Shown one piece after another: positions 18,845 to 27,987 of a DNA stretch of 64,000 bases. The notes beneath the pieces are model-generated. The model searched no databases, had not been told where the DNA came from, and was given only the letters and a program-made list of their open reading frames with translations. Location of the stretch: contig NZ_SNYI01000001.1 in the NCBI RefSeq assembly GCF_004362865.1, positions 930,001 through 994,000 of the forward strand, read 5' to 3'. A program made the position numbers and the translations under genes. The DNA is from Zeaxanthinibacter enoshimensis. Lineage in GTDB: Bacteria; Bacteroidota; Bacteroidia; Flavobacteriales; Flavobacteriaceae. The stretch's first letter is position 1, and every line of letters starts with the position of its first letter.

Positions 18845-20569
18845 CTAATCTTCGTAAAATTTCCATTCGGAAGAAAAATCCTTATTGAGCTTCTTCGATG
18901 TTAACAAGGCGCGAACTATTTCGACCGGCATACTGTTCTCTTTCATGACGGCGTCGTGATACTCTTTGTAGGTCATTTGTCCGCTATCGACTAGCTCTTC
19001 CTTGAGGGCATAGAACTGTAATCCCCCGATCATATACGCGATCTGGTAGAGCGGACCGTACCCACCGGTGAAAGAACGTCTTACTTCACCTGCTGCGTTC
19101 GCCCTTTCATGGCCCACCCTGTTCACCAGGTAATCTATGCATTCCTGTGGGGTCCAGTTGCCCAGGTGGTAATTCAAAGAAAAAATAATCCTTGCGCAGC
19201 GATGCATTCTCCAGAACAGCATTCCTATCCGGTCTTCAGGGGAACGGGGAAAATCCAGGTCCCATAAGAGCAGTTCCCAGTAGAGGGCCCAGCCTTCTGT
19301 CCAGAAAGGAGTGCGGTAGAACCGGTATGGTTTATTCCGGTTATTGACAAAGCCCTGGAGATGGTGCCCGGCGATCAATTCGTGATGGACGGTAGACCGG
19401 TTAAAATGAGGGTTATTTCCCCTCATACTCATCAACTTTTCTTCATGATTCATCGCATCCGTTGGATAAGCGATCTGTAACACTTCTCCTCCCAGGAAGA
19501 AGGGAGCGATCAGCTGCCTTTCGGGAGACAGCATAGTCATTCTCCAGGTTTCTTCCGCCAGGGGCGGAATGGTGAGCAGATCTTTCTCTTTCAGGAAGGC
19601 TATAGACTGGTCGTATAATTCGAGCATAGCCTCCGGTTGTTGCCCAACGGGAACATAGGTCTGTTTAACTTTTTCCTGTGCAGCTTTCCAGTCGTCCCCG
19701 AATCCCATCTCCCGGGAAGCTTTTAATAATTCCCTGTCGCACCAGGCAAATTCTTTCTCGGCAATAGCGATCAGTTCCTCCGGGGTATAGGGGATCAGCT
19801 CAAATGCCAGTTGCTGCAGGATGGCATCCCTGCCTATAGGATCGCCGATGATGCCGCTCCCATCATCTTCAGGGAGGGTGGCAGGATCTACCCTGGATTC
19901 CAGTGTGGCGGCATAGATGAGCAGGACGCTGTCGAGCACTTTGTAAGGCTGAGTTACCCACCAGGTGAATTGCGGGTCGTACCCTTCATAAAACCCGAAC
20001 ATGCTCTGCAAGGCCGCACGCTGCCCTTCCAAAATGCCTTTAGCCCTGGAAGTCAGCTGGCGGGTAAATAGGGGTTGTTGTTCTTTTACCCGCTCAGAAG
20101 CTGCCGAGAAATCGTTAGTTATATTATTGAGTATTCCGGCAACCTCTTGTCCATCGAGGCGTTTCCCCCTTCTCCTGAGCTTCTCAAGGGTATATAATTC
20201 TTCGCCCGGAGAGATCCAGTCGCGGAGTTTTTCATATTCGTTCTTTTCTGTATTGAGTTCCCGAATTTGTTGATGCAGGTATTTTTTGATCATCAGGTAA
20301 TCTACCTGGCCTCCCCTGGAAAGGGAGTCGAATTTGTATTCCTGAAGTTTAGCCAGGTAGTCCTCGTAAAATTTACGGAATCGTTCTCTGCGTTCAGGGC
20401 TGTTCTCAATCGCATAGAAACGAGACAGGCTGCCCTGGTCAGCCCTGAATTCTGTCGCCAGCTGGTAAAGTTCGGTAACGTGTCCTGTACTTTCCGAATC
20501 CTGCTGTGCCCGGAGGTTATGGTACCCAATTGTCACCAGGAAGCCAAGGGCAAAAAGTAAATGTTTCAT
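18845..20569 (-). CDS. DUF885 exported metal-dependent hydrolase/peptidase-like protein
   Basis: The 574-residue product has a signal peptide (MKHLLFALGFLVTIGYHNLRAQ) and the DUF885 core. HHELIAGHHLQGF gives an HExxxxHH-type metal site, followed by FWTEGWALYWELLLWDL and a late GHERANAAGEVRRSF...QIAYMIGG segment. The length is close to the family norm. DUF885 proteins are considered metallo-carboxypeptidase-like; the substrate here is unknown. The gene is convergent with VF530, and an amidohydrolase lipoprotein gene lies 28 bases upstream on the same strand, so the two probably form an operon. Confidence 0.87.
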   Translation of the reverse strand: MKHLLFALGFLVTIGYHNLRAQQDSESTGHVTELYQLATEFRADQGSLSRFYAIENSPERRERFRKFYEDYLAKLQEYKFDSLSRGGQVDYLMIKKYLHQQIRELNTEKNEYEKLRDWISPGEELYTLEKLRRRGKRLDGQEVAGILNNITNDFSAASERVKEQQPLFTRQLTSRAKGILEGQRAALQSMFGFYEGYDPQFTWWVTQPYKVLDSVLLIYAATLESRVDPATLPEDDGSGIIGDPIGRDAILQQLAFELIPYTPEELIAIAEKEFAWCDRELLKASREMGFGDDWKAAQEKVKQTYVPVGQQPEAMLELYDQSIAFLKEKDLLTIPPLAEETWRMTMLSPERQLIAPFFLGGEVLQIAYPTDAMNHEEKLMSMRGNNPHFNRSTVHHELIAGHHLQGFVNNRNKPYRFYRTPFWTEGWALYWELLLWDLDFPRSPEDRIGMLFWRMHRCARIIFSLNYHLGNWTPQECIDYLVNRVGHERANAAGEVRRSFTGGYGPLYQIAYMIGGLQFYALKEELVDSGQMTYKEYHDAVMKENSMPVEIVRALLTSKKLNKDFSSEWKFYED

Positions 20570-20597
20570 AGGGAGTGTTAATATGCGGTTCCTATTG

Positions 20598-22010
20598 TTA
20601 GTTGTTCTTTACAGATTTAAGGAGTTCTCCAAGCTGCTCTTTATCAAAAACAGTCCCTCCTGCTATTACCATGGTCATACTTTGCAGGTGACTGATATCT
20701 TCCAGGGGATTTTTTTCCAGGATCAGCAGATCAGCCCTTTTCCCGCCGGCTACACTTCCATAGGCGGTGGTAACATCAAAAAAGCGGGGACCGTTGATCA
20801 CGGATGTGGCTAATGCTTCTGCCGGACTTAACCCTGCCCTGACCATAAACTGCAATTCTCCCCAGAGCGATTCGCCAGGATAGACATACGAATTAAATGC
20901 CCCGCTGTCTGAACCCGCAAGGAGGGGGACACCGGCCTGTTGCATCGGTTTGATCATGGACATAAACTGACCTTCTGTTTTGGAACGCATGGAATTCCCG
21001 GAAGCCCTTGCCCGCTCTGCACTTTTTACCCTGCCTTCGTAGGTCTTCCGGATACCCGGACCAATATAATTCAGAAGACTGTCCTTACTGTGGTCCGTAT
21101 CCAGTACGGTAGCGAGGATATGACCGATATAATTGGTTGGGGTTACATAAACTTCTTTTTCTGCCAATTGTCTGAATACCTTTTTAGCAAGGATGGTATC
21201 GTAGGTATCAACGAGGGCCCCGATCATCCCATATCCAGGATGCTTCTTACTGATACTGTCAGCTGCCGGGGAGCATGATTTTAAGACATAATACAGGTGC
21301 TCCGTGCCATCCAGGCCAAATTCCACGGCTTCCAGAAGGTCTGCCTGCAATGGCATATGCCCGGTGGTTTTCATCCCCCGGTCCTCTGCCTGGCGAATGA
21401 TCTCATAATAATTATCAGGGCTGAGGTTGCCATCGTACATTTTCACATAATCAGCACCGATCAGCTTGAGGGAATCCAATGCCAAACCAACCTCCGTTGC
21501 ATCGGTTACTTTTATTGATCCCGGCCATGCGGGTTGATCACCATCCAGTTTAGGTCCTGAAGTGAAGATCCTGGGTCCCGGCAATTCTCCCTGGGTTATG
21601 TCTTGCTGCCATTCCAGTACTTGCGGGGTAATATCTCCCCCTGCATCCCGGACCGTAGTGATGCCGTAGGCGAGGAAAAGAGGAAGGAGATCCTTATTTT
21701 CCTGTAACAGGGAATCACCTCCCCGGAAATGTACGTGGTTGTCCCAGAGCCCGGGCATGATGAAGGCATCCCCCAGGTCGCGGGTTTCCTTGGCTTTCCA
21801 ATCCCCGGCATCTTCCATGGAACCTACTTCAAGGATATTCCGGCCATTGATGGCCACGAACTGTTTAGGAATTGTTGTGGCGCTATCTACCTGTACCACC
21901 GTGGCATTCAGTAAAATCAGGTCCGCTGTTTTTACCGTTTTGGTTTCCGTGTTACAGGAGAAGTTGGCCAGGAGGAGGATTAGAGCTATTATGGTAAATT
22001 TAATTTTCAT
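20598..22010 (-). CDS. Amidohydrolase lipoprotein
   Basis: This 470-residue protein has a lipoprotein signal with lipobox ANFSC (Cys19), so it should sit on a membrane outside the cytoplasm. The barrel starts with the metal motif DNHVHF (His92, His94). The GADYVKMYDG strand offers the lysine ligand, GHMPLQ and GTEHLYY give two further histidines, and LLAGSDSGAF gives the catalytic aspartate. It is therefore a complete active site, unlike the pair at 8212-12474. The family is COG1228-like (imidazolonepropionase and related), acting on cyclic amides or dipeptides. It is likely co-transcribed with the DUF885 gene 28 bases downstream. Confidence 0.9.
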   Translation of the reverse strand: MKIKFTIIALILLLANFSCNTETKTVKTADLILLNATVVQVDSATTIPKQFVAINGRNILEVGSMEDAGDWKAKETRDLGDAFIMPGLWDNHVHFRGGDSLLQENKDLLPLFLAYGITTVRDAGGDITPQVLEWQQDITQGELPGPRIFTSGPKLDGDQPAWPGSIKVTDATEVGLALDSLKLIGADYVKMYDGNLSPDNYYEIIRQAEDRGMKTTGHMPLQADLLEAVEFGLDGTEHLYYVLKSCSPAADSISKKHPGYGMIGALVDTYDTILAKKVFRQLAEKEVYVTPTNYIGHILATVLDTDHSKDSLLNYIGPGIRKTYEGRVKSAERARASGNSMRSKTEGQFMSMIKPMQQAGVPLLAGSDSGAFNSYVYPGESLWGELQFMVRAGLSPAEALATSVINGPRFFDVTTAYGSVAGGKRADLLILEKNPLEDISHLQSMTMVIAGGTVFDKEQLGELLKSVKNN

Positions 22011-22057
22011 TCTGAGAGAAGAGAGTTAAAGAAAATGATCCCATGTAAGGTACATAA

Positions 22058-22912
22058 TTAATAAGTGCTGGTCATATCACTATCCACACAGATGATATAG
22101 TCTGCCCTTCCCAGGTATGCTTCTTCCAGCTCACCGAGATCATCTTGCGAAACCGTTGATATGGTTGCGTATTTTAGTCTGGGACGTTGCTTTTTCAGGT
22201 ACCAGAGGATGCCCTGGTAATCATCGGAATGGAAAGAACCGTTGAGATGGAGGAAAATATAACCTTCTTTATAATTCTGCAGGATAGAATGGGCCATGGT
22301 AGCATCCTTAATGGCCTGGGCCATGACTAGTTCGGGACTCCCATGATCTCCCATCATATTAAGGATCTCCCGGTATTTGGTTAACGTACTGTCAAAAGGG
22401 ATAGGCAGGGGGGCAATCCATTTTTTCTCGCCAGGCGGAAGGCTGTCCAAAATCCCGAACCCGTTCCTGTATACCATGCTGGCATATTTCCTGGGAATAT
22501 TAGTGCCGATAAATGTCAATTTATTATCCCTTGCAAAATTGACAAGCGGGGCGTAATCGGTCTTATAGTTAGACCATAAACGAGCCAGGCTGTCCAGTCC
22601 GGCATGGTCTATCTCTCCATCCAGGTAGGCATTCAAGACCTGCTGGTTGTCCGTTTCAATCATTTCTGCACCTAATAGCAGTGGACTGGTCTCATGGAGA
22701 TGTTTGGCGAGTTCCAGTTGTAACCAATGAGCTACCGGGTTATCGTGGAGTTCTCCGAAAAGGATAATATCTTTTTCCTCGAGCTCGTTCACCATTTTTT
22801 TGAAAGAGGTCTTTTTACCTTTTGAAGTGTACAGACGGTAGGCCCTGTCCTGGGAGAAAAGAGCCCCCAATACAAGGCAGAATGAGATGGTACATATTAT
22901 CGTTCTATTCAT
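22058..22912 (-). CDS. ChaN-like (Tiki superfamily) exported protein
   Basis: A 284-residue protein with a signal peptide (MNRTIICTISFCLVLGALFSQ) and the ChaN/EreA/Tiki mark ILFGELHDNPVAH near residue 50, where Glu and His are the conserved polar pair. The length and the later LNGSFHSDDYQG segment (conserved Gly-His region) match ChaN-type proteins, which bind heme in Campylobacter. Whether this one handles heme or is a Tiki-like hydrolase is open. Its start overlaps the end of the cyclophilin gene by eight bases, so the two are co-translated. Confidence 0.85.
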   Translation of the reverse strand: MNRTIICTISFCLVLGALFSQDRAYRLYTSKGKKTSFKKMVNELEEKDIILFGELHDNPVAHWLQLELAKHLHETSPLLLGAEMIETDNQQVLNAYLDGEIDHAGLDSLARLWSNYKTDYAPLVNFARDNKLTFIGTNIPRKYASMVYRNGFGILDSLPPGEKKWIAPLPIPFDSTLTKYREILNMMGDHGSPELVMAQAIKDATMAHSILQNYKEGYIFLHLNGSFHSDDYQGILWYLKKQRPRLKYATISTVSQDDLGELEEAYLGRADYIICVDSDMTSTY

Positions 22913-23759
22913 CCCGTGGAGCTTGCTGTACCCGATCTACAAGTCTTACTTCCTTAATACGGACATCTTCCAGGGGCCTGTCCATGGGGTTGGTCTGCAT
23001 TGCCGCTATGCTGTCAACCACAGCCATGCCACTCACAACTTCCCCGAATACGGTATAACTCTGGTCCAGGTGTGGGGCCCCTCCTGCCGTAGTATATATA
23101 TTTCGCTGTTCTGCCGGGATAATATACCGAGGCAGGGAATCCTTAACGAGTATCGCCAGGGAATCCAGTTGGGCAATAACCCGGGCCAGTTCTTTTGGGG
23201 AGGATTTATCCGATTCCAGACCTGCCCAGACAACCGATAATTCTTTGTTCGCAGGATCATTAACTACATGGTTAAAGGCAAGGCGACTGTTGATGCGGTC
23301 TTCGGCAATATTTAACAGGCTGTCATTGAATACCCTTCCCTGCACGATATAGAACTGGGTAGAACTGGAGGCCCTGGAAGGCGTATTATTCCGGGCCATC
23401 CCCAGGGCTCCCCTTTTATGATAAATATCCGGGTGAAATTCGGCCGGTACTGTATAAGGCAGGTCCACTTCTCCCAGGGAATCGTTTGCTGCAGCTTTCC
23501 TGCTCTCAGGATCCCCGGCCTGGATAACGAAATTTTCAATTACCCGGTGAAAAAGGATGCTGTCATAGAATTTATCTTCCACCAGGGTTAAGAAATTATC
23601 CCTGTGTAATGGTGTTTCATCATACAACCTGATAATAATAGAACCTTTGTTGGTGACGATTTCCACATCTTTAGAGGCTTCTGCCGAATCGGTCTTAATT
23701 TCTTTGCATGCCGAGATTACAACAAGAAAGGAGAATAATAGAAAAATTGCTGAACGCAT
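22905..23759 (-). CDS. Cyclophilin-type peptidyl-prolyl isomerase lipoprotein
   Basis: The 284-residue protein has lipobox ISAC (Cys18), then a cyclophilin domain: SIIIRLYDETPLHRDNF, FHRVIENFVIQAGDP (active-site Arg and Phe), and SSTQFYIVQG. The closing HLDQSYTVFGEVVSGMAVVD segment carries the ligand-binding part. An insertion of about 75 residues separates FYIVQG from that segment, as in many Bacteroidota homologues. It catalyses cis-trans isomerisation at proline, here for exported proteins. The ChaN-like gene overlaps its end by eight bases. Confidence 0.93.
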   Translation of the reverse strand: MRSAIFLLFSFLVVISACKEIKTDSAEASKDVEIVTNKGSIIIRLYDETPLHRDNFLTLVEDKFYDSILFHRVIENFVIQAGDPESRKAAANDSLGEVDLPYTVPAEFHPDIYHKRGALGMARNNTPSRASSSTQFYIVQGRVFNDSLLNIAEDRINSRLAFNHVVNDPANKELSVVWAGLESDKSSPKELARVIAQLDSLAILVKDSLPRYIIPAEQRNIYTTAGGAPHLDQSYTVFGEVVSGMAVVDSIAAMQTNPMDRPLEDVRIKEVRLVDRVQQAPRDE

Positions 23760-23844
23760 AGGATAAGTTTATCGGTATAAGTGGAATTAAATATAGAATA
23801 AAATTCACCGATAGAAATATAGTTTTAGGAGGATACTCATAAAA

Positions 23845-23866
23845 AAAGCCACCCTGAGGGCGGCTT
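23845..23866 (-). terminator. Rho-independent terminator
   Basis: AAAGCC-a-CCC pairs with GGG-c-GGCTTT around a three-base loop, and on the minus strand the stem runs into seven T. It lies 25 bases after the stop of the subtilisin gene at 23891. Confidence 0.85.
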
Positions 23867-23890
23867 TATGGTTATTATGTAAAGAAAGCT

Positions 23891-25120
23891 CTATTGTACA
23901 TGTGCGATTGGGTCCGGAACACCATCCGGATCATTATTTACAAAACCGCTACTGCCCACATTCCCCCAAAGGAGGATACCACAAATATGAGGTGCGGCCA
24001 TAGAGGTGCCATTAATGGTATTATACCCACCACCTTTCCATGTCGATTTAATAGCAACCCCTGGGGCGCAATAATCCACGGGGCTACCATAGTTAGAAAA
24101 GTAAGCAAAATTATCACTGCTATCCATGGCAGAGACAGTATAGATATTATTGCCTTCTGCCCGGGCGGGGGAGTGATTATTTGCATCATCACTCTCATTT
24201 CCTGCCGCAAGCGCGAATTTCACTTTGGAAGAAGCACTGACTACTGCAGCATCCAGAGCCTCGGAAATGGGTCCACCCAAACTCATATTCGCAACATCGC
24301 CGGTTTGCCCGGCGCTTCCGACATAGTCTACCCCGGCAATAACTCCTGAATAAGAACCACTACCCTGGCTGTTAAGTACTTTTACAGGCACCACAGTGGC
24401 ACCAGCTGCGACCCCTACAACGCCGACTTCGTTATCGATGGCAGCTACGGTACCGGCCACGTGAGTTCCGTGTCCATTGCCATCATCAAGATTTCTGCCA
24501 TCCTTACCGGTGGTAAATGCATTAAATCCTAGTCCGGCATTTACATTCAGATCCTCATGGTCCAGGTCAATCCCTGTATCCAGGATATAGGCTACCCCTG
24601 AACCTGTGTAAGTGGCTCCTCCTCCTACACGTTCTATCCCATAAGGGATTTCCTCAGGTGCGGAACCTCCGCCTCCGTTTCCGGGCTTCTTTCCCGACGG
24701 CGGAGCAAGTACGATAAGATAATCCTGTTCTATTGACTTTACACGATTGTCCTGTTTTAATAAAGATAGTTGCGACTTATCCAGAACAGCTGCAAATCCT
24801 TCAACCGTAAAGGCATACACAGATTTCAACTGCTGGGATGTAATTCCTGTTTTACTGAATTTATTAACGATTTCGTCCTTGCTGCTTGCAGTAGTCCTGG
24901 CGTATTCTTGCTGGCCTTTTGCAGGAGATGGCTTGCTGAGGGTTCCCTCTTTAAAGGTAACCACATATTGGTCCGGAATGGGCTCGTAATTTTCTCTTAC
25001 CAATAGTGCATTTTGCTCCTGAAGGTCGTCTAAGACCTGGTCACCGGATTGCTGGCATGAAGCCAACAACGCCAATGCTGTAAATACAGCGAACCGGGGG
25101 AATGTGATTTTCATCTTCAT
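23891..25120 (-). CDS. Subtilisin-like serine peptidase lipoprotein (S8 family) with I9 propeptide
   Basis: A 409-residue secreted protease. The lipoprotein signal has lipobox LLASC (Cys22). Residues about 50-137 form an inhibitor I9 propeptide (QYVVTFKEG...VKSIEQDYLIV). The catalytic triad is Asp181 (AYILDTGID), His217 (GNGHGTHVAG) and Ser373 (NGTSMAAPH), with oxyanion Asn308 (AAGNES). It stops soon after the catalytic domain, without a sorting domain. The ATG at 25120 is used; one two codons later is equally possible. It stands alone with its own terminator and is likely a cell-surface or periplasmic protease. Confidence 0.95.
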   Translation of the reverse strand: MKMKITFPRFAVFTALALLASCQQSGDQVLDDLQEQNALLVRENYEPIPDQYVVTFKEGTLSKPSPAKGQQEYARTTASSKDEIVNKFSKTGITSQQLKSVYAFTVEGFAAVLDKSQLSLLKQDNRVKSIEQDYLIVLAPPSGKKPGNGGGGSAPEEIPYGIERVGGGATYTGSGVAYILDTGIDLDHEDLNVNAGLGFNAFTTGKDGRNLDDGNGHGTHVAGTVAAIDNEVGVVGVAAGATVVPVKVLNSQGSGSYSGVIAGVDYVGSAGQTGDVANMSLGGPISEALDAAVVSASSKVKFALAAGNESDDANNHSPARAEGNNIYTVSAMDSSDNFAYFSNYGSPVDYCAPGVAIKSTWKGGGYNTINGTSMAAPHICGILLWGNVGSSGFVNNDPDGVPDPIAHVQ

Positions 25121-25382
25121 GAATTTAAAGTTTTAGTTATTTAAGTTATTCCTTCTTATGAAGGATGGCCTGAATATATAAAAATCTTTAAAAAAGTTAA
25201 AGCGAAAACGTTATAGTGTTAAAATTAAGTGGTAAAAATGTTAAAAAACTGAAGTGTTGCCAAGTAGATTTCGGGAATAAAATAAACGATCGCGGATCTG
25301 TGCCATTCTCGTGATAAGAGGGCTATGATCCCCGGACAGATTTATGAGTTGTGCCTTTAAATTGAAGTAATCGTATCTGTAT

Positions 25383-26204
25383 TTACTCCTCCCGGAAGAG
25401 CCAAAAAACAGCATTACCAAAATGTTTCCCCCAAAATCGCTCATTATGTTCACCCTCGGGATCAACCTCGAGTACCAGGTTTTCATCGGGATGCCCGGTT
25501 TCTAACAGTAGCTCGTACATCTTTTCTGCTCCTTCTACCATATCATCCTCTTTCTCCCCGACCAATATATATATCTTACTATCCTCCGGGAACGGGTCTT
25601 CTTCTGTCAGCTCGTAGATGCGTTCGCCGAACCAATAGGAGGGTGAAAATAAGCCCGCTTTTCCAAACCTGTCGTGATATTGCAGGATTGCGTAATGCGA
25701 AATGAGTCCGCCGAGGGAACTACCCATGATCCCGGTATGCTCACGCTCAGGCAAGGTCCGGTATACACTATCGATCTGCGGCTTTACATAATCTGCAATG
25801 AATTCTACATATTCTTCTCCTTTCCCTAAGCCGTATTCCGGGTGTTCAAAGGGATTCATCTCGTGAATACGTTCCTGACCGCCATTGTCTATTCCCACCA
25901 CAATGAGGTGTAAACCGGTCTCAAGGGCAAGGGAATCCAGGATTTCGTCCACCCGCCATTCACCGGCATACGCAATGCGTTCATCAAACAGATTCTGGGC
26001 ATCTTGCATATAGAGCACAGGGTATCTCTGATCCGAACTTTCGTAATCCGGCGGCAGGTATACCCTTATTTGCCGGCTGCGATCCAGGCCGGGAATTTTC
26101 ATAACCGGTCCTTCGACTACGGCGCCGTGTCTGGATGTGGTCCTGCTGTACGGAGCTTTACAACTTGCTAATGCCAGCAGTAGTATGAGAACAATTCTAT
26201 ACAT
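25383..26204 (-). CDS. Alpha/beta-hydrolase-fold lipoprotein (putative esterase)
   Basis: The chosen ATG at 26204 opens a lipoprotein signal (MYRIVLILLLALASC, Cys15); a longer start would add an unlikely 20-residue leader. The mature part matches the putative esterase family (esterase D / IroE-like): RQIRVYLPPDYE, YPVLYMQDAQNLFD, GIMGSSLGG (nucleophile Ser in GSSLG), LVGEKEDD (Asp) and a final GEHNERFW (His). Members of this fold hydrolyse esters such as sugar esters or siderophore lactones. The substrate here is not evident, and no partner gene is close. Confidence 0.88.
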   Translation of the reverse strand: MYRIVLILLLALASCKAPYSRTTSRHGAVVEGPVMKIPGLDRSRQIRVYLPPDYESSDQRYPVLYMQDAQNLFDERIAYAGEWRVDEILDSLALETGLHLIVVGIDNGGQERIHEMNPFEHPEYGLGKGEEYVEFIADYVKPQIDSVYRTLPEREHTGIMGSSLGGLISHYAILQYHDRFGKAGLFSPSYWFGERIYELTEEDPFPEDSKIYILVGEKEDDMVEGAEKMYELLLETGHPDENLVLEVDPEGEHNERFWGKHFGNAVFWLFREE

Positions 26205-26312
26205 ATAATCCGTTTTTAAAGAGTATTTAAATATAGAGGAAGCTGCCGGGGCAGAGGCGCTCAAATACTATAGATTCATGCGCAAAAACAGGCCTTGAAT
26301 GACAGGCCATTT

Positions 26313-26693
26313 TCATGCCTCTTCATTTACCCAGGACCTGGCATCTTCGATATTATCAAAAATCCGGAATTCCCAATTGGTATCGAGCTTCCTTGATATC
26401 TCAATGTATTTCTGGATCTTGCGGTAAATCTCTTCTTTCCGGATCACGAATGCCAGCTTGATCTTCTCAACTACCCGGCTGGCGCCAACATCATTGGCAG
26501 AGGTCTCAACGATGTCCATTTCGGGCCATTCAAGAATTTCAGTTTCGGAGGTGTCGACAATCTGGTAGCGGGCATTTTTACTCCGAATGTCCTGGAAGAA
26601 CTCTGAATTGGATTCAGAAATATCCTTCGAGGTTACATGGCCGTAGTATTCCCAGATGATTCCATCGGGTTCCCACTTGGTTCTATAAGGCAT
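26313..26693 (-). CDS. SpoIIAA/STAS-like small cytoplasmic protein
   Basis: A 126-residue protein. The ATG at 26693 is chosen; a longer frame to 26768 adds a low-complexity leader. The alternation of strands and helices (EYYGHVTSKDISESN, RYQIVDTSE, KIKLAFVIRKEEIYRKIQKYIEISR, WEFRIFDNIEDARSWV) resembles SpoIIAA-like/STAS-type proteins found near signalling genes in Bacteroidota. No phosphorylatable serine typical of anti-anti-sigma factors is obvious. Function is unknown. Confidence 0.6.
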   Translation of the reverse strand: MPYRTKWEPDGIIWEYYGHVTSKDISESNSEFFQDIRSKNARYQIVDTSETEILEWPEMDIVETSANDVGASRVVEKIKLAFVIRKEEIYRKIQKYIEISRKLDTNWEFRIFDNIEDARSWVNEEA

Positions 26694-26809
26694 CTTTTTA
26701 AACTTATTTTTGTAACAGCTCTGGTTTGGTGATCCTAAAATAGAGAGAATTAAGGAAATTTCCTTCATAAAGGAAGCTTAAAAATGCCTGCCCCGGTTTT
26801 AGAGGAATA

Positions 26810-27832
26810 TTAATAGAGGATATTGTCTTTGGGTTCAATACTCTCTGGCAGATCTTTTTCATCCAGCATATCCCGGAGGTCGATCTCGATCGTCCGGCAA
26901 AGGGAGGTCATGGGTACGTCGTTAGTGCTGCCTTCAAAGGGATCCTCGCTGATGTCCCCGATCATTTCCATAGTGGTGAAGATCCACATGATCAGAACTG
27001 TGAATGGGATCATTTGCAGGAACAGGAATTCGGTCTGGTCATTCGCATTACTTTCCCCGATGACATGGCTTTCAAAGATATTGAGTAACCCAAGCGGGAC
27101 CAGCAATACGAATAACCATGTGAAGACTTTAGTGAAATATGCGTACTGCCTGGGGAAAGGTGTGTTCTTGATGCGTTCGCACATACCCTGCAGGTTATAC
27201 AGTTCTTCGAGGACGCTCATTAATTGTTGTTCCTGGAAGCCATCTATATACTCTTTTTTTCTGAGTTCGGCTACTACCAACGCCTGGTTCTTAATTATAT
27301 GGGTAGCGGGATTCACGCGCTGCTTTAACTCTTCGTATTCCCCAAGGCTCACAAAATTAAAAGCTTCGTTCGAGACTTTATTCCGTTCCCCGTGAATATC
27401 CAATAATGATTCAACCAAAGTACCATGTTCCCGGGTCCAGGGGCGTTTTTGCCTGAGTTGTACCCTTAGGGCATTGACCCAAGCCAGGTGACGGTGAACC
27501 AGTTGCCGTTTTGTCTCCCTGGTCTGTTCCTCGTTGCCGGTATCCACGAAACTAAGAACATTGATCGCCCAGGTCCGGCTGTAATTGACGATACCGCCCC
27601 ATATTTTCCTGCCCTCCCAGAAACGATCATAGCTCTGGCTATTCTTAAAACCCAGGTAAAATGCCACGGCGATCCCGATAATGGTAAGCGGCTCAAATGG
27701 AATGTCAATAAAATACCAGCCCAGGTAGTGGTACATATAAAAGATTGCCAGCGAATACAGCACAAAAAGGAGCATATTCTTCCAGGCATAGCGCAAAATT
27801 AACTTCCAGCTGATATTCCTTTTGATATACAT
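26810..27832 (-). CDS. Bestrophin family ion channel
   Basis: The 340-residue membrane protein carries the bestrophin/RFP-TM pattern. An N-terminal hydrophobic helix follows MYIKRNISW, and FYLGFKNSQSYDRFWEGRKIWGGIVN is the signature in which flavobacterial members keep N-S-Y-R-W. A further helix pair is at about residues 225-290, and the acidic DISEDPFEG segment is near 300. Bacterial bestrophins form pentameric channels; the Klebsiella one conducts cations. The role may be ion homeostasis. The gene is monocistronic as far as spacing shows. Confidence 0.92.
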   Translation of the reverse strand: MYIKRNISWKLILRYAWKNMLLFVLYSLAIFYMYHYLGWYFIDIPFEPLTIIGIAVAFYLGFKNSQSYDRFWEGRKIWGGIVNYSRTWAINVLSFVDTGNEEQTRETKRQLVHRHLAWVNALRVQLRQKRPWTREHGTLVESLLDIHGERNKVSNEAFNFVSLGEYEELKQRVNPATHIIKNQALVVAELRKKEYIDGFQEQQLMSVLEELYNLQGMCERIKNTPFPRQYAYFTKVFTWLFVLLVPLGLLNIFESHVIGESNANDQTEFLFLQMIPFTVLIMWIFTTMEMIGDISEDPFEGSTNDVPMTSLCRTIEIDLRDMLDEKDLPESIEPKDNILY

Positions 27833-27987
27833 ATCTGATGGTTTCCCTGGCCTTGGTAATGATGTTCCCGGGACACTGCTAAAGTATCACAGAAACAGGG
27901 AGATAGGGTGTGCCGGGAGAAGGAAAAAATAGCCATAAAGAATAAAACTTTAGCCCATGGTGATGAGGCCGGGTGACCGGATTGAAT

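Noticed and set aside
26280-26312. Possible terminator after the SpoIIAA-like gene
   Set aside because: The two CAGGCC copies are direct rather than inverted, so no stable hairpin forms.
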